The notes under the pieces are model-generated. The model was given only the letters and a program-made list of their open reading frames with translations. It made no database searches and had not been told where the DNA came from. A DNA stretch of 64,000 nt, taken from the NCBI RefSeq assembly GCF_013141695.1, contig NZ_WHNY01000008.1, positions 1 to 64,000 on the forward strand, given 5' to 3'. Source of the DNA: Paenibacillus plantarum (lineage in GTDB: Bacteria > Bacillota > Bacilli > Paenibacillales > NBRC-103111). This document shows positions 18,337-28,642 of this stretch, piece after piece (position 1 is the stretch's first letter; every line of letters begins with the position of its first letter). The position numbers and the translations under genes were made by a program.

Positions 18337-20127
18337 TTACACCTCCTTCTCAGGTTGCTGTGGAAAGAGCAGAATAATCTGAGTACCATGTCCCAGACTA
18401 CTTTCAATGCTGTAATCGAAATAATGACCATAAATCATCCGAAGCCGCTCAAACACATTATGTATACCAATCCCCGATAGGGAAGGACTGCTTCCTTCTT
18501 CCGCTACAGGCATTATTGGGCTGGCTTCTAAATGATTGCGAAGCTCCAACAACCGCTCTGGCGTCATGCCAACACCGGAATCCTGGACCTCTACCTGCAG
18601 CCTGCCATCCTCAACAAGTCGGGAAATAATCGTTATTTCACCTGCTTTACTTTTAAGGCCGTGAATATACGCATTCTCAATAAGCGGCTGCAAGAGGAAA
18701 CGCGGAATTTGAATAAGAAGGGTGTCCGAAGCCGCGGATACTCGAAGGACAACCCGATCCCCGTGCCTCGAATTCAATAAACGAACATAGTGCTCGTTGA
18801 TCCCGATCTCTTCATGGAGTGTTATGTATTCGTTATTGCGATTGATGGTCATGCGCAAGAGGGCAGACAATGAGCTGATCAATTCTGCATTCTCTTCATC
18901 GCCTTTCATCATGATCTTCAACCGAATGGAATTCAATACGTTAAAAAGAAAATGCGGATTAATCTGTGCCTGGAGCATCGCCAGCTCTGCCTTCCGCTTG
19001 AGCTCTTGCTCTCGCTTATTCTCGAAGAGCGTCAACTCGATCCGATCGATCATCCGGTCAAAAACATAGCCGAGCCGACCGACTTCATCCCCGCCGCTAA
19101 TGTTCGATCGTTCACTTAATTGACCAGACTCAATTCGCACGACGGTTTGGACAAGCTTGGCGATAGGTTTCGTCAATGTACGGACCACATAGAGCAGCAC
19201 AAGTGCGAACAGTATTAAAAAGAAGAGTTGAATAAGGAAATCTGTTTTCCGAAACGACTCGATTTGCTGTGCTGCCGCTTTGTAAGGCGTCATGTTGACG
19301 AGTTTCCAGTTGGGCGTTATTTGATTACTCTGCATAATATACTCTTCACCCGCTACCTTGACAAAGGAGGAACCCTCCTCGGAAGGAAGCTGATCGTAAT
19401 TAGCAAATTGTGTGCCGATATGACTAGAATCCTTATCAACCAAGACTCGGCCTTTCTCATCAATGATGACCATCGTTTCATTTTCCTTATATTGTGCAAA
19501 CAAGTCCTGAAGAGCATTCAACTCAAGCCCAACAATGACATAGCCATAAGTAGTACCATTCAATCCAAGTGGCTTAGCTGCTGCTAGCAAGTACGGTTGC
19601 TTTGACTCACTATTGTAATTAGGCTCAGTCCCAATCCAATGTACTTTATAACCCGTTACCTGATTTACTTCCTTCATCCACTCTTTCTCCAAAAATGATT
19701 TCGGGTCGAAATTAATGGTCGTATAGGAAGCTACATACTGCCCATTGGGGAGTAATAATGTCACATTCATATTCCCAAGCGTATCATTGACCGTTGTAAT
19801 TCGATTATTTATTGAAAGTTTCGCTTGAAAAATGTCCCCAATTGTCGTCGTGTCATCCACATGACCTAGCATGAGGATTTGCTTTCTTAGCTCCACATCA
19901 AATTGAATGAAATTCATCATATACACCATGTTCTTCAATTGTCCAGTTACAATCTGGCTCGCAATACGCATAGACTGCTTTGCACTGTCTGCCACTTGCG
20001 AACGAACCGCATCCCGTGTGAACAGATTCGATACATTCATCGATATGATGGACGGTAATACCAGACAAATCAGAATCGTCAGTACTAATTTATTACGAAG
20101 AGATAATGTGCGAAACCATTGAAGCAC
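18337..20127 (-). CDS. YesM-type sensor histidine kinase
   Basis: This 596-residue membrane sensor has one helix near residues 13-33, an extracellular sensing region to about 285 (dCache-like, with ETMVIIDEKGRVLVD), and a second helix at about 290-310. A HAMP segment follows (TKPIAKLVQTVVRIESGQLS). The cytoplasmic kinase has the phospho-acceptor box LQAQINPHFLFNVLNSI and an ATPase end (LIENAYIHGLK, VQDSGVGM, GIGIHNVFERLRMIYG). The start is GTG, with GGGAAAAG upstream. It probably senses a sugar, perhaps with the neighbouring binding protein, and phosphorylates the response regulator at 16711. Confidence 0.92.
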   Translation of the reverse strand: MLQWFRTLSLRNKLVLTILICLVLPSIISMNVSNLFTRDAVRSQVADSAKQSMRIASQIVTGQLKNMVYMMNFIQFDVELRKQILMLGHVDDTTTIGDIFQAKLSINNRITTVNDTLGNMNVTLLLPNGQYVASYTTINFDPKSFLEKEWMKEVNQVTGYKVHWIGTEPNYNSESKQPYLLAAAKPLGLNGTTYGYVIVGLELNALQDLFAQYKENETMVIIDEKGRVLVDKDSSHIGTQFANYDQLPSEEGSSFVKVAGEEYIMQSNQITPNWKLVNMTPYKAAAQQIESFRKTDFLIQLFFLILFALVLLYVVRTLTKPIAKLVQTVVRIESGQLSERSNISGGDEVGRLGYVFDRMIDRIELTLFENKREQELKRKAELAMLQAQINPHFLFNVLNSIRLKIMMKGDEENAELISSLSALLRMTINRNNEYITLHEEIGINEHYVRLLNSRHGDRVVLRVSAASDTLLIQIPRFLLQPLIENAYIHGLKSKAGEITIISRLVEDGRLQVEVQDSGVGMTPERLLELRNHLEASPIMPVAEEGSSPSLSGIGIHNVFERLRMIYGHYFDYSIESSLGHGTQIILLFPQQPEKEV

Positions 20128-20163
20128 TAACTTTTCCCGCCTTTCCCAATAAAATGGGAAAAA

Positions 20164-20186
20164 AGAGGGGCCATAAGGCCTCCTCT
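20164..20186 (-). terminator. Hairpin between binding-protein and kinase genes
   Basis: Minus-strand AGAGGAGGCC-tta-TGGCCCCTCT followed by TTTTT. It separates the abundant transporter transcript from the kinase/regulator transcript, perhaps leaving partial read-through. Confidence 0.75.
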
Positions 20187-20234
20187 TGCTTCCTATACAC
20201 AGTATACCAGTAAAGTTAACCTAATCGTTACCGA

Positions 20235-21584
20235 TTACTTTGCATTACTTTTTCTGATGTCTTCGATTTTCGTTTTTGCTGTTGCAATTGTTTTGTCAAG
20301 ATCTTGCTTTCCAGTTAAGTACAACTCAACTTGCGTTAAATATTCTTTCTCTTGTTGCAAAGCGTACGTTGGAGGAACAACTAATTTTGTTGCCTTGTTA
20401 ACTTTCAATGTAGCTAACAAGGAAGTTTTGTCAATAAATTTCACTTGATCTGGTTTACCGCTTGCTAGGATCGCGTCTACGTTTTTGTTAATATCCGCTT
20501 TTTTCCAACCAGAGAAGAACAGACCTTGCGTTTGAATACCTTCCGTTGTGTACCATTTAACGAAGTCATAAGCGGCTTGTTTGTTTTTGGAGTTCGCAGC
20601 AACACCCATGAAGTCAGCGCCAACTTCGGTTAGACCGTTTGTATCTTTCGCATCATATTTCGGATACGGAGCGAATACCGTATTGAACTTCGCGTTTTGC
20701 GACAGCTCACCAACCATCCAGTTACCTGTTGCTAGCATCGCTGTTTTACCTGCGTAGAATACATCACGGTAAGCCATTTTTTGGGAAACAACTTCCGCGT
20801 AAGGTACGGACGTTTTATCGACGTTTTCCAGTTGATTTCGTAGGTTCAATGAGAAACGAACCTGCGGATTATCAATGTTTTCTGTACCATCGGATTTCAC
20901 TAGGTATGGGTTTTCCATATTGTTGTTCAAACCAAGAAGTGCGTAGTCTTTCCAGTTGTGGAAGTAGGATCCGTATTGTTTCGCTGCGCCTTCACCAGAA
21001 GTCATTTTCTTCGCGTATTCCGCGTAGTCATTCCAAGTCCATTCTGTCGGAACTGGAAGTTTAGCTGCGTCTAATTTGTCTTTGTTCAACAAGACGAACC
21101 ATTCGATCATTTTACCAGGAAGCGCATAGTATTTACCATTCACCACTGGATCAAGTTTGTACTCGTCTTTAACAACAATGTTATCTTTTTTCAAATACTC
21201 ATCAAGAGGCTCAAGAATCCCTGCACCTACACGTTGTGCGAAGTCAGAAGCACTAGAGTACATTACTACGTCCATTTGCTCGCCGGAAGCTGCTAGTAGA
21301 TCAAGCTTTTTCATACCTTCTTGGGAATCGCCCTTCTCGGACATGCTCTCATAAACCACTTTAACGTTCGGATGAGTTGCAGTATAAGCTTCAACTGTTT
21401 TGTTCCAGTTCCCTTGTGCTTCTGTGTACCATCCTTGTACCTTAATCGTAACAGGTGCTTTTGTTGAAGAAGTTGCTGCACCGCCAGACGTTTCTGCTGG
21501 TTTATCTTCACTTTTACTTCCACAGCCTGTCAATGCAGCACTGATTGCTAGAACGCCGCTTAATACGAGTAAACTCTTTTTCAT
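20235..21584 (-). CDS. Sugar-binding lipoprotein of an ABC importer
   Basis: This 449-residue family-1 solute-binding protein has a lipoprotein signal (MKKSLLVLSGVLAISAALTG with lipid-modified Cys in LTGCGS) and a Gly/Ala/Ser linker. Sugar-binding protein features follow: VTIKVQGWYTEAQGNWNKTV, MDVVMYSSASDFAQRV, KYYALPGKMIEWFVLLNKD, and GKTAMLATGNWMVGEL. It should capture an oligosaccharide or sugar outside the membrane for the two permeases encoded upstream. The ribosome site TTGGAGGGG precedes ATG. No ATPase gene is nearby, so a shared MsmX-type ATPase elsewhere is expected. The substrate is not readable. Confidence 0.92.
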   Translation of the reverse strand: MKKSLLVLSGVLAISAALTGCGSKSEDKPAETSGGAATSSTKAPVTIKVQGWYTEAQGNWNKTVEAYTATHPNVKVVYESMSEKGDSQEGMKKLDLLAASGEQMDVVMYSSASDFAQRVGAGILEPLDEYLKKDNIVVKDEYKLDPVVNGKYYALPGKMIEWFVLLNKDKLDAAKLPVPTEWTWNDYAEYAKKMTSGEGAAKQYGSYFHNWKDYALLGLNNNMENPYLVKSDGTENIDNPQVRFSLNLRNQLENVDKTSVPYAEVVSQKMAYRDVFYAGKTAMLATGNWMVGELSQNAKFNTVFAPYPKYDAKDTNGLTEVGADFMGVAANSKNKQAAYDFVKWYTTEGIQTQGLFFSGWKKADINKNVDAILASGKPDQVKFIDKTSLLATLKVNKATKLVVPPTYALQQEKEYLTQVELYLTGKQDLDKTIATAKTKIEDIRKSNAK

Positions 21585-21728
21585 ATAAACCCCTCCAAGA
21601 AGATATTTGTATATGTTGCGCTAACTGAAAACCTTTACATGACGAATCGTACCAAACTTCGTTCGAGCACACGAGGCAATATTTTAACCTCATGCACTCT
21701 TATTTTGACATCTTGCTTGTAGCTGTGT

Positions 21729-22556
21729 TTAGCCTTTTACCCCACCCATGGAAATCCCTTCAATAACTTGCTTCTGACCAATGATGAAAATAATCAACAA
21801 AGGCAAGATTGCAGAAACGGATGCTGCCATGATCAGGGAGTAGAAATTACCATTTAAGTCGGCAAAAGAGTAGATGCCGAGCGGAAGCGTAAATAAGGAT
21901 TTGTCTCTTAGGAAAATAAGTGGGTTCTGATAATCGTTCCACGTCCAGATAAAACGCAGGATCGCATACGTTGCAATCGCAGGACGTACAAGCGGTGTAC
22001 AGATCGTCCAGAAAATGCGGGCATGACCTGCGCCATCAATCCTAGCAGATTCCATGTACTCATCATGAATACCTAGATAGAACTGACGCAGCATGAATGT
22101 ACCCAATACACTGAAAGATCCTAGAAGAATAAGTCCTAAATGTGTATCGTACAAGTGCATTGAACGGAGCAAAATAAATTGTGGTACGAGAATCGCCTGA
22201 CTTGGAACCATATAAATAGCAAGAACGAGAACGAAGATCACATTCGAGCCGCGGAATTTAATTTTCGAAAAAGCGTAAGCAGCCATGGATGAAAATAGCA
22301 CAGATAAGGCCGTAGTGATCACAGTAACTTTAATCGAATTCCAATAGTACAAAGGAAATTTCGTCGTCCATACCTCTTTATAGTTCTCTATCAGGTTAAA
22401 ATGTTTCGGAATCCACTGTATTGGGAAAATGAATACGTCGGCTTCAGGCTTCATGGATGCTGAGATCATCCAAATGAATGGTGTCATGAACAGGATGCCG
22501 AAGAGCGCCATCACGATCGTAATAATTATCTTTTTGAGACTTTTTTTATTATCCAT
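21729..22556 (-). CDS. Carbohydrate ABC transporter permease (MalG type)
   Basis: This 275-residue permease has six predicted helices. It carries the EAA loop YMESARIDGAGHARIFWTIC that contacts the ATPase, and an N-terminal helix IIITIVMALFGILFMTPFIW. The end is QKQVIEGISMGGVKG, typical of the MalG/AraQ type. It lies 18 bases after the partner permease, in one operon with the binding protein. Confidence 0.92.
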   Translation of the reverse strand: MDNKKSLKKIIITIVMALFGILFMTPFIWMISASMKPEADVFIFPIQWIPKHFNLIENYKEVWTTKFPLYYWNSIKVTVITTALSVLFSSMAAYAFSKIKFRGSNVIFVLVLAIYMVPSQAILVPQFILLRSMHLYDTHLGLILLGSFSVLGTFMLRQFYLGIHDEYMESARIDGAGHARIFWTICTPLVRPAIATYAILRFIWTWNDYQNPLIFLRDKSLFTLPLGIYSFADLNGNFYSLIMAASVSAILPLLIIFIIGQKQVIEGISMGGVKG

Positions 22557-22574
22557 GGGTTAACCTCCATTCTA

Positions 22575-23519
22575 TTAATAATTGACCCATTTACGTTGGC
22601 CGAACCATTGTATTAACGTGATCAAGAGTACGAGTAGTAGAAGCACAATTGCCATAGCAGACGCATAGCCGGATTGCAGATTAATGAAGGCTGTTTCGTA
22701 TAAGCGGTACACGACTACACTTGTTGAGTTCGCCGGTCCACCACCGGTCAGTACGGAAATGACGTCGAATACTTTGAACGTTCCAATAATTCCGGACACG
22801 AGCAAGAAGAATGTTGTTGGTGACAGTAAAGGTACGGTAATGCTATAAAATTGCTTCCATTTGGATGCACCGTCTATATCGGCTGCTTCATACAGATCTT
22901 TCGGAATGGATTGAAGTCCCGCCATGAAAATAATCATGTTGTACCCAATATTGATCCACACCATAAGTCCCATTACACAGTACAAAGCGTAATCAGGGTC
23001 AGCCAACCATTTCGGTGGATTAGCAATCCCCCAATCGATTAAGGTTTGATTAATCGGCCCATAAGTGGGATGGAAGAGAACTTGAAATATGATCGCTATC
23101 GCAACCACACTTGAGATATACGGAATGAAGTAAATAACTTTGAAAAAACCTTTGAAATACACTTGCTTATCAATCAGTACCGCCAAAACCAGTGAAACAA
23201 TGAGGGTTAACGGAACAACGACCATCAGAATCATATTGTTTTTGAGTGAAAGTAGAAAGACACTATCGTGAATGAGTTTGGTAAAGTTGTCCAACCCGAG
23301 GAATTTCGCTTTCGAGAACCCGGCAACAAAGTTCCAATCGGTAAAGCTCAAGAAGAAAGATGCGATGATTGGAAATAACGTGAATACGAATAAGCCGATG
23401 ACCATGGGACTAACAAAAAGATATCCGGCCAAATTCTCTCGAATTTGCTGTTTTGACTGTTTTGATTTCACTTTCGTTCTTGGGATACTGCCTGCTTGCG
23501 ATTGTATATGGTTAGCCAT
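22575..23519 (-). CDS. Carbohydrate ABC transporter permease (MalF type)
   Basis: This permease of about 314 residues starts MANHIQSQAGSIPRTKVKSK before a cytoplasmic basic stretch and six helices (AGYLFVSPMVIGLFVFTLFP). It has the EAA loop LYEAADIDGASKWKQFYSIT. ATG at 23519 has GGGGT 7 bases upstream and is preferred to the GTG at 23528. It is the first gene of the importer operon; the promoter should lie in 23520-23740. Confidence 0.92.
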   Translation of the reverse strand: MANHIQSQAGSIPRTKVKSKQSKQQIRENLAGYLFVSPMVIGLFVFTLFPIIASFFLSFTDWNFVAGFSKAKFLGLDNFTKLIHDSVFLLSLKNNMILMVVVPLTLIVSLVLAVLIDKQVYFKGFFKVIYFIPYISSVVAIAIIFQVLFHPTYGPINQTLIDWGIANPPKWLADPDYALYCVMGLMVWINIGYNMIIFMAGLQSIPKDLYEAADIDGASKWKQFYSITVPLLSPTTFFLLVSGIIGTFKVFDVISVLTGGGPANSTSVVVYRLYETAFINLQSGYASAMAIVLLLLVLLITLIQWFGQRKWVNY

Positions 23520-23745
23520 GAAATTCACCCCATGTCGTGTTTTCTATAGTCTACCTTGTGTGCGATTCATGGATAAGTCACAGATTTGACCCTTTCGAGT
23601 AATATTTTAACCTGCAGCGTCGATTACTATGATGGAATAAAAATAAAACAGCCGATTTGGATGCTCAGCCGCGCAATAAAGCCCTTTTCGAACTTAATGA
23701 ACAGGCCCGAGCCGCTAGACACTGCTTTAACGACACGAACCCAAA

Positions 23746-23930
23746 CTAACTGGAAAACCTCCTGTTAATTTTAGGAAATCCACTATTTTCAGCGATTAGA
23801 TGGGTTTTCTACATCTATTTCCACCGAAAGTAGCTCGTCGCGCTCAATTGGATGAAATTAACAGCAGAAAATCCATCTATTTGCTTTAATCACCAAAAAC
23901 CTGTCTTTTTAAATGTATAAAATCCAGTTA
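23746..23930. repeat. Family-1 four-unit island (D)
   Basis: Direct units at 23746-23770 and 23796-23820 (TAACTGGAAAAC…TTAATT; TTAGATGGGTTTT…TATTT) are followed by inverted units at 23856-23880 and about 23906-23930. Spacing is 50 and 50 bp with a 35-bp centre. Units here are more diverged than in islands F and G. The rest of 23520-23996 shows nothing beyond the dbpA terminator. Confidence 0.83.
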
Positions 23931-23963
23931 TTTGCCTCCGCACCACTTAGATAAACAAAAAAA

Positions 23964-23987
23964 CCAGAACACCTGACGGCATCCTGG
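23964..23987 (-). terminator. Terminator of the dbpA gene
   Basis: Minus-strand CCAGgaTGCC-gtca-GGTGttCTGG followed by seven T's. Confidence 0.75.
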
Positions 23988-23996
23988 TCCCTTCTA

Positions 23997-25442
23997 CTAC
24001 TTATTCGCTTCATGCACCTTCAGCAGTTTCCCCTTGATGGTTGTATTCTTCATGATCTTGAGTACCATCGGCCCTTTACCATTCAAAATGTCGACGTACG
24101 ACACATTATCTTGAATCGTAATGATGCCGATATCCTCCGCGGTGACACCTTCAATCTTAGCGAGGGTGCCGACAAAGTCGACGGCGCGAATCTTTTTCTT
24201 CTTGCCCCCGTTAAAATAGAGCTTCATGATGCCCTTGTTCAACTGGTCACTACGATCCCGCTTAATCACAGGCGTCGCCTGCATCTTCTGATCGAAGGCA
24301 GCCTGCTTGGCGGCAACCTCTTCGGAATCCGGTGCATCCTTCCTTGGAATTTCGAAGCCAAGATAGCCCTCGATATCCGCAAGGAACTTGTCCTCATGCG
24401 GCGTTACGAACGAAATCGCCTTGCCCGTCTTCCCTGCTCGTCCTGTTCGTCCGATTCGGTGTACGTAGCTTTCCTTCTCCATCGGAAGATCATAGTTGAT
24501 GACATGCGTGATGTCCTCCACATCGATCCCACGCGCCGCGACATCCGTGGCCACGAGGAATCGGAACTCTCCGCGCTTGAAGGCATTCATGACCAGGAAG
24601 CGATCATCTTGCACCATACCGCCGTGAATCTTATCACATGGATAATCCAACTGATCGAGCTGTGTGTAGAGCTTATCGACATGCTCTTGTGTCCGGCAGA
24701 AAATAATGCAGTTCTCCGGATTCTCCATCACGAGCACATTCTGAAGCAATGGCCACTTCTCGTTCTCCCGCACCGTGATGAGAGAGTGTTCAATCTGAAC
24801 CTTCGCAGCTTCTGGCGTTACAATCTCGATATCGATTGGATTCCGCAAATACTGATGACACAGCTGCTCTACATCCTTCGGCAACGTTGCCGAGAAGAGC
24901 ATCGTCATCCGATCCGTCGACAGCTCATCAATGATCGCGCCCACCTGCTCAATGAAGCCCATCCGCAGCATTTCGTCCGCCTCATCGATGACCAGATACT
25001 TCAGGCGCTCTACGTCCAGCGTCCCTTTCTGAATATGATCCAACACACGTCCCGGTGTACCGACGACCACGTGACACTTCTGATGCAGTTCGATCTTCTG
25101 CTTGGCAAATGGCTGCTTCCCATACAGGGCTACCGCCTTAATCCGCTTAAAACGTCCGATGTTCGTCATATCTTGCTTCACTTGATCGGCGAGCTCCCGT
25201 GTTGGCGTCAGGATGAGTGCCTGCGGCCTGTTCTCTTCCCACTCTACCAACTCACAGATCGGTATGCCGAATGACGCCGTTTTCCCGCTCCCCGTGCGGG
25301 ATTTGACCGTCAGGTCCCGCTCCTGCAGCGCGATTGGAATCACCTTATGCTGCACATCTGTCGGCTGTGTATAACCGAGTGTGGTTAGCGCACGCGTGAT
25401 ATCCTCACTTAATTGATAATCGTTAAAGCTTCTTGTCGTCAC
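23997..25442 (-). CDS. dbpA: DEAD-box ATP-dependent RNA helicase, DbpA/YxiN type
   Basis: This 481-residue helicase acts on 23S rRNA during 50S assembly. Motifs in order: Q-motif region ([17 protein letters not shown]), I (SRTGSGKT), Ia ([11 protein letters not shown]), Ib ([11 protein letters not shown]), II (VIDEADEML), III (LFSATLP), IV ([10 protein letters not shown]), V ([10 protein letters not shown]) and VI ([15 protein letters not shown]). The C-terminal part from about residue 400 ([34 protein letters not shown]) is the DbpA-type RNA-binding domain specific for 23S hairpin 92. The start is GTG after GGGGAG. It is monocistronic. Confidence 0.93.
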   Translation of the reverse strand: MTTRSFNDYQLSEDITRALTTLGYTQPTDVQHKVIPIALQERDLTVKSRTGSGKTASFGIPICELVEWEENRPQALILTPTRELADQVKQDMTNIGRFKRIKAVALYGKQPFAKQKIELHQKCHVVVGTPGRVLDHIQKGTLDVERLKYLVIDEADEMLRMGFIEQVGAIIDELSTDRMTMLFSATLPKDVEQLCHQYLRNPIDIEIVTPEAAKVQIEHSLITVRENEKWPLLQNVLVMENPENCIIFCRTQEHVDKLYTQLDQLDYPCDKIHGGMVQDDRFLVMNAFKRGEFRFLVATDVAARGIDVEDITHVINYDLPMEKESYVHRIGRTGRAGKTGKAISFVTPHEDKFLADIEGYLGFEIPRKDAPDSEEVAAKQAAFDQKMQATPVIKRDRSDQLNKGIMKLYFNGGKKKKIRAVDFVGTLAKIEGVTAEDIGIITIQDNVSYVDILNGKGPMVLKIMKNTTIKGKLLKVHEANK

Positions 25443-25568
25443 GATTTGACTCCCCTTCTTGTTGCTGTGGCTCTATTCTACTACATCTGGAGGCGGAAAA
25501 GAAAAAACATGACTGAAATACCCATTATTCGGCAATAGTAACAAAAACAATTCAGGGTGGTACGCTCC

Positions 25569-27155
25569 ATGAAGAACTCTATCTTTACCTTCATGCAAAA
25601 ATTACTGAAACAAAAATACCAACCGGATACAGCCAGTATTCGTGAAGCCAATCAAATTCACACCATGCCAGATAACCTAGAAGAGATCCTGCTCACGATC
25701 GGAGAGGGACTAGGTCATAGCACCGATCTTGTAATTCGAAGAATGATGATACCAACCGTGCCTCCTTGTAAGGCTGCCATTGTGTATGTAGATGGACTTG
25801 CGAATGTCAAAGAAATTCTGGACTCCCTTCTTATCGATTATCGATCTGGCGATGTGGCTTTACCTAAGCTAGATGACATAGCACCTTTACCTTTAATCAA
25901 AGAGTACTTATTGAAATCAGGTGAAATCACAGGCACGTCCGACTTTGAAACGCTCTATCATATGATTTTATCTGGTGATACGGTCATTTTAGTGGATGGA
26001 TATAGCGAAGCAATCTGCGCGAGCTCACGTGAATGGAAAGATCGAGGGGTCACAGAGCCCTCCTCTCAGACTGTTGTAAGAGGGCCTCGCGAGGGATTTT
26101 CCGAAACCTTGCGCACGAACACCGCATTGGTTCGAAGGAAAATCAAAGATCCTCATCTATGGATGGAAACCAGGCAGATTGGCCGTGTGACCCAGACCGA
26201 TGTTGCCACCATGTATATCAAAGGAGTCGTGGATGACTCGATTGTCGAGGAAGTGCGTACCCGTTTAGCACGGATCGATATAGATGGAATTCTCGAGAGT
26301 GGCTACATCGAGGAGCTCATCCAGGATGAAGCCTATTCGCCATTCCCTACCATCTTCAATACAGAGCGACCCGATGTTGTTGCAGCAGCACTTCTAGAGG
26401 GACGAATCGCAATCTTGATAGATGGCACACCATTTGCTCTCATTGTACCTGCCGTATTCACGCACTTTATGCAAGCAGCGGAGGATTCTTACCAAAGGTC
26501 AGATATTAGCTCGTTAATCCGTATTCTCCGTTATATATCGCTGATGATAGCCTTACTCGCTCCTGCTGCCTATATTGCTGTGACGACCTTTCACCAAGAG
26601 ATGATTCCGACAACACTGCTCATTAATATTGCTGCCCATCGGGAAGGGATCCCCTTTCCTGCGTTTGTTGAAGCATTTCTCATGGAAGTTACCTTCGAAA
26701 TCCTGCGGGAAGCCGGAATCCGAATGCCTCGTGCCATCGGGCAAGCCGTATCCATTGTTGGTGCGCTTGTCATTGGACAAGCCGCTGTTGAGGCTGGATT
26801 AGTGGGGCCAGCAATGGTCATCGTCGTCGCGATTACAGCCATCTCTACTTTTATTATCCCTTCGTTTAACATGGGCATTTCCATTCGGATGATCCGTTTC
26901 ATCCTAATGATGTTCGCTGCATCTCTTGGTCTATATGGGATACTCATTGGCATTATTGCTCTGGTGCTGCATTTATGCAGCTTGCGTTCTTTTGGCGTTC
27001 CTTACCTAGCTCCATTCGCGCCCTATAATCTGGAGGATCAGAAAGATAATCTCATTCGCCTCCCTCATTGGGCCTTGTTGAAGCGTCCAAGCTTCGTTAG
27101 TTCAAATAATAGAGAGAAACAAACCTATAATCCTCCACAGAAACCAGAATCCTAA
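25569..27155 (+). CDS. gerKA: Spore germination protein, GerA/GerKA subunit
   Basis: This 528-residue A-subunit of a nutrient germinant receptor resides in the spore inner membrane. The N-terminal hydrophilic domain contains the family signatures DLVIRRMMIP, DGYSEAICAS and VRGPREGFSETLRTN. Membrane helices begin at about residue 320 (ISLMIALLAPAAYIAVTTFH) with the conserved IAAHREGIPFPAFVEAFLME. ATG at 25569 follows AGGGTGG by about 8 bases; a GTG at 25557 is less likely. It is the first gene of a four-gene operon in the order A, C, small membrane protein, B. The germinant is unknown; the receptor type (A, B or K) is not determined by sequence. Confidence 0.92.
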   Translation: MKNSIFTFMQKLLKQKYQPDTASIREANQIHTMPDNLEEILLTIGEGLGHSTDLVIRRMMIPTVPPCKAAIVYVDGLANVKEILDSLLIDYRSGDVALPKLDDIAPLPLIKEYLLKSGEITGTSDFETLYHMILSGDTVILVDGYSEAICASSREWKDRGVTEPSSQTVVRGPREGFSETLRTNTALVRRKIKDPHLWMETRQIGRVTQTDVATMYIKGVVDDSIVEEVRTRLARIDIDGILESGYIEELIQDEAYSPFPTIFNTERPDVVAAALLEGRIAILIDGTPFALIVPAVFTHFMQAAEDSYQRSDISSLIRILRYISLMIALLAPAAYIAVTTFHQEMIPTTLLINIAAHREGIPFPAFVEAFLMEVTFEILREAGIRMPRAIGQAVSIVGALVIGQAAVEAGLVGPAMVIVVAITAISTFIIPSFNMGISIRMIRFILMMFAASLGLYGILIGIIALVLHLCSLRSFGVPYLAPFAPYNLEDQKDNLIRLPHWALLKRPSFVSSNNREKQTYNPPQKPES

Positions 27156-27192
27156 GCGTGTTCAGTCTAATCTGGGGAAGGTGATCCAAACA

Positions 27193-28380
27193 ATGATTAA
27201 ACGTGCAGTACTTATTTTCCTCATTATGCTGATCGTAACGGGGTGTTGGAACCGCAAGGAGCTTGATCAGATTTCCATTGCAACAGCTATTGGCATTGAT
27301 AAACTAGGGGATCATTATCATGTTTCGGTCCAATTACTCAACTCCGATGAAATCACATCAACGAAAGGTGTTGGCCAGCGACAGCCCGTTGTGACACTCC
27401 AGATAAGCAGCGGGAGTACGATATTCGAATCGTTCCGCAAGCTAACGACGAGTTCACCACGTAAAATACTTTCATCCCATTTACGAATTCTTGTCATTGG
27501 AGAAGGAATGGCCGAAGATGGCATATCCAAGATACTAGATCTCTTGTCAAGAGATCACGAACTGCGCTCAGACTTCAATATCCTATTAGCTAGGAATGCT
27601 ACGGCTAATGATATCCTACAAGTGTTGACACCACTCGAGAAAATTCCAGCTAACAAGCTCTATACTTCTCTCATCTCTTCCGAGAAAAATTGGGGAGTTA
27701 CCACCAATGTTGACTTGCATCAACTTATTTACGATTTAGTGGATCCAGGTAAAGATCCCGTGCTTTCGAGTATTCATATTAAAGGGGACCCGGAAAAAGC
27801 GAAGTCTCGCGAGAACTTAAATTCTGTTCTTCCGCCAGCAACCTTGGAGTATAAGAGCTTAGGTGTTTTCCATAAAGATCAGTTTGTTGGATGGTTAACA
27901 GACAGAGAAAGCAAAGGATATAATTATGCCATGAGTAACATCCAAAGTACGGTTGTTGCTCTTCCGTGTGAAGCTGGCGGCAAAATGTCCATAGAATTGA
28001 TGAGCACGCGGTCCAAAATCCAAGCAAAATTTGTAAAGCAACAACCACAGGCCTTCGTCAATGTTCTCGTCGAGGCAAATATCGGAGAGGTAGCCTGTAA
28101 ATTAAACTTAAACTCCACCAATACCATACAAGCCATTGAAGAACAATTGAATGAAGAAATTAAGCAGACGATCCTAGACTCCGTAGCGAAAGCGAAATCC
28201 TACAAGTCAGATATATTCGGATTCGGAGCTGCCATTCACCGTGCGAATTATAAACAATGGATTCTCATGAAAGATAACTGGGATCAAGCCTTTGTTGACC
28301 TGCCGGTTCAAGTGGCAGTGCATGCCAGAATTCGCCGTACGGGCTCGGTTGTTGAATCTTTTCTTGATCAAATGGAGTGA
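27193..28380 (+). CDS. gerKC: Ger(x)C-family germinant receptor lipoprotein
   Basis: This 395-residue lipoprotein is the C-subunit of the germinant receptor. The signal peptide ends in a lipobox (MLIVTGCWNRKELDQ), the C-W-[ND]-[RK] start typical of GerC proteins. Conserved parts include ATAIGIDKLGDHYHVSVQLL, SSGSTIFESFRKLT, RKILSSHLRILVIGEG and LDLLSRDHELRSD. The start at 27193 is used: AAGG is about 11 bases upstream, while a GTG at 27181 has none at a normal distance. It lies 37 bases after gerKA. Confidence 0.92.
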   Translation: MIKRAVLIFLIMLIVTGCWNRKELDQISIATAIGIDKLGDHYHVSVQLLNSDEITSTKGVGQRQPVVTLQISSGSTIFESFRKLTTSSPRKILSSHLRILVIGEGMAEDGISKILDLLSRDHELRSDFNILLARNATANDILQVLTPLEKIPANKLYTSLISSEKNWGVTTNVDLHQLIYDLVDPGKDPVLSSIHIKGDPEKAKSRENLNSVLPPATLEYKSLGVFHKDQFVGWLTDRESKGYNYAMSNIQSTVVALPCEAGGKMSIELMSTRSKIQAKFVKQQPQAFVNVLVEANIGEVACKLNLNSTNTIQAIEEQLNEEIKQTILDSVAKAKSYKSDIFGFGAAIHRANYKQWILMKDNWDQAFVDLPVQVAVHARIRRTGSVVESFLDQME

Positions 28381-28386
28381 TTACGT

Positions 28387-28620
28387 ATGATTTGGAGTCT
28401 TATTATTGTTCTTGTCTCGCTTTGGGCACTGAAGGTTCAGATCTCTCTGTTAAAAGCTAAGAAACAGCACAGAGAAATTTGGTTTTTCATTCTATCTCTC
28501 AGCATTTCCGCCCTAATGAGTATAGCTGTTAGTTTAAAGTTGCCTCTGCTTAATCCATTAGATGTGATCACTTACGTATTCAGTCCCATGGGGAAAATGA
28601 TCACAACCTTACTCACGTAG
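28387..28620 (+). CDS. Small two-helix membrane protein in the ger operon
   Basis: This 77-residue protein has two hydrophobic helices (MIWSLIIVLVSLWALKV; WFFILSLSISALMSIAVSL) separated by a basic loop (LLKAKKQHRE). It sits 6 bases after gerKC and 22 bases before the B subunit, inside the receptor operon. Small two-helix D-type subunits are known in several ger operons (for example gerKD) and modulate germination. By size, topology and position this is a likely D-subunit, though no sequence motif proves it. Confidence 0.75.
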   Translation: MIWSLIIVLVSLWALKVQISLLKAKKQHREIWFFILSLSISALMSIAVSLKLPLLNPLDVITYVFSPMGKMITTLLT

Positions 28621-28642
28621 CTGTAAGTCAAAGGAGTCAGCG

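Noticed and set aside
24012..25274. A 420-codon open frame on the plus strand
   Set aside because: It lies fully opposite the dbpA helicase, whose motifs are complete; it is an antisense shadow.
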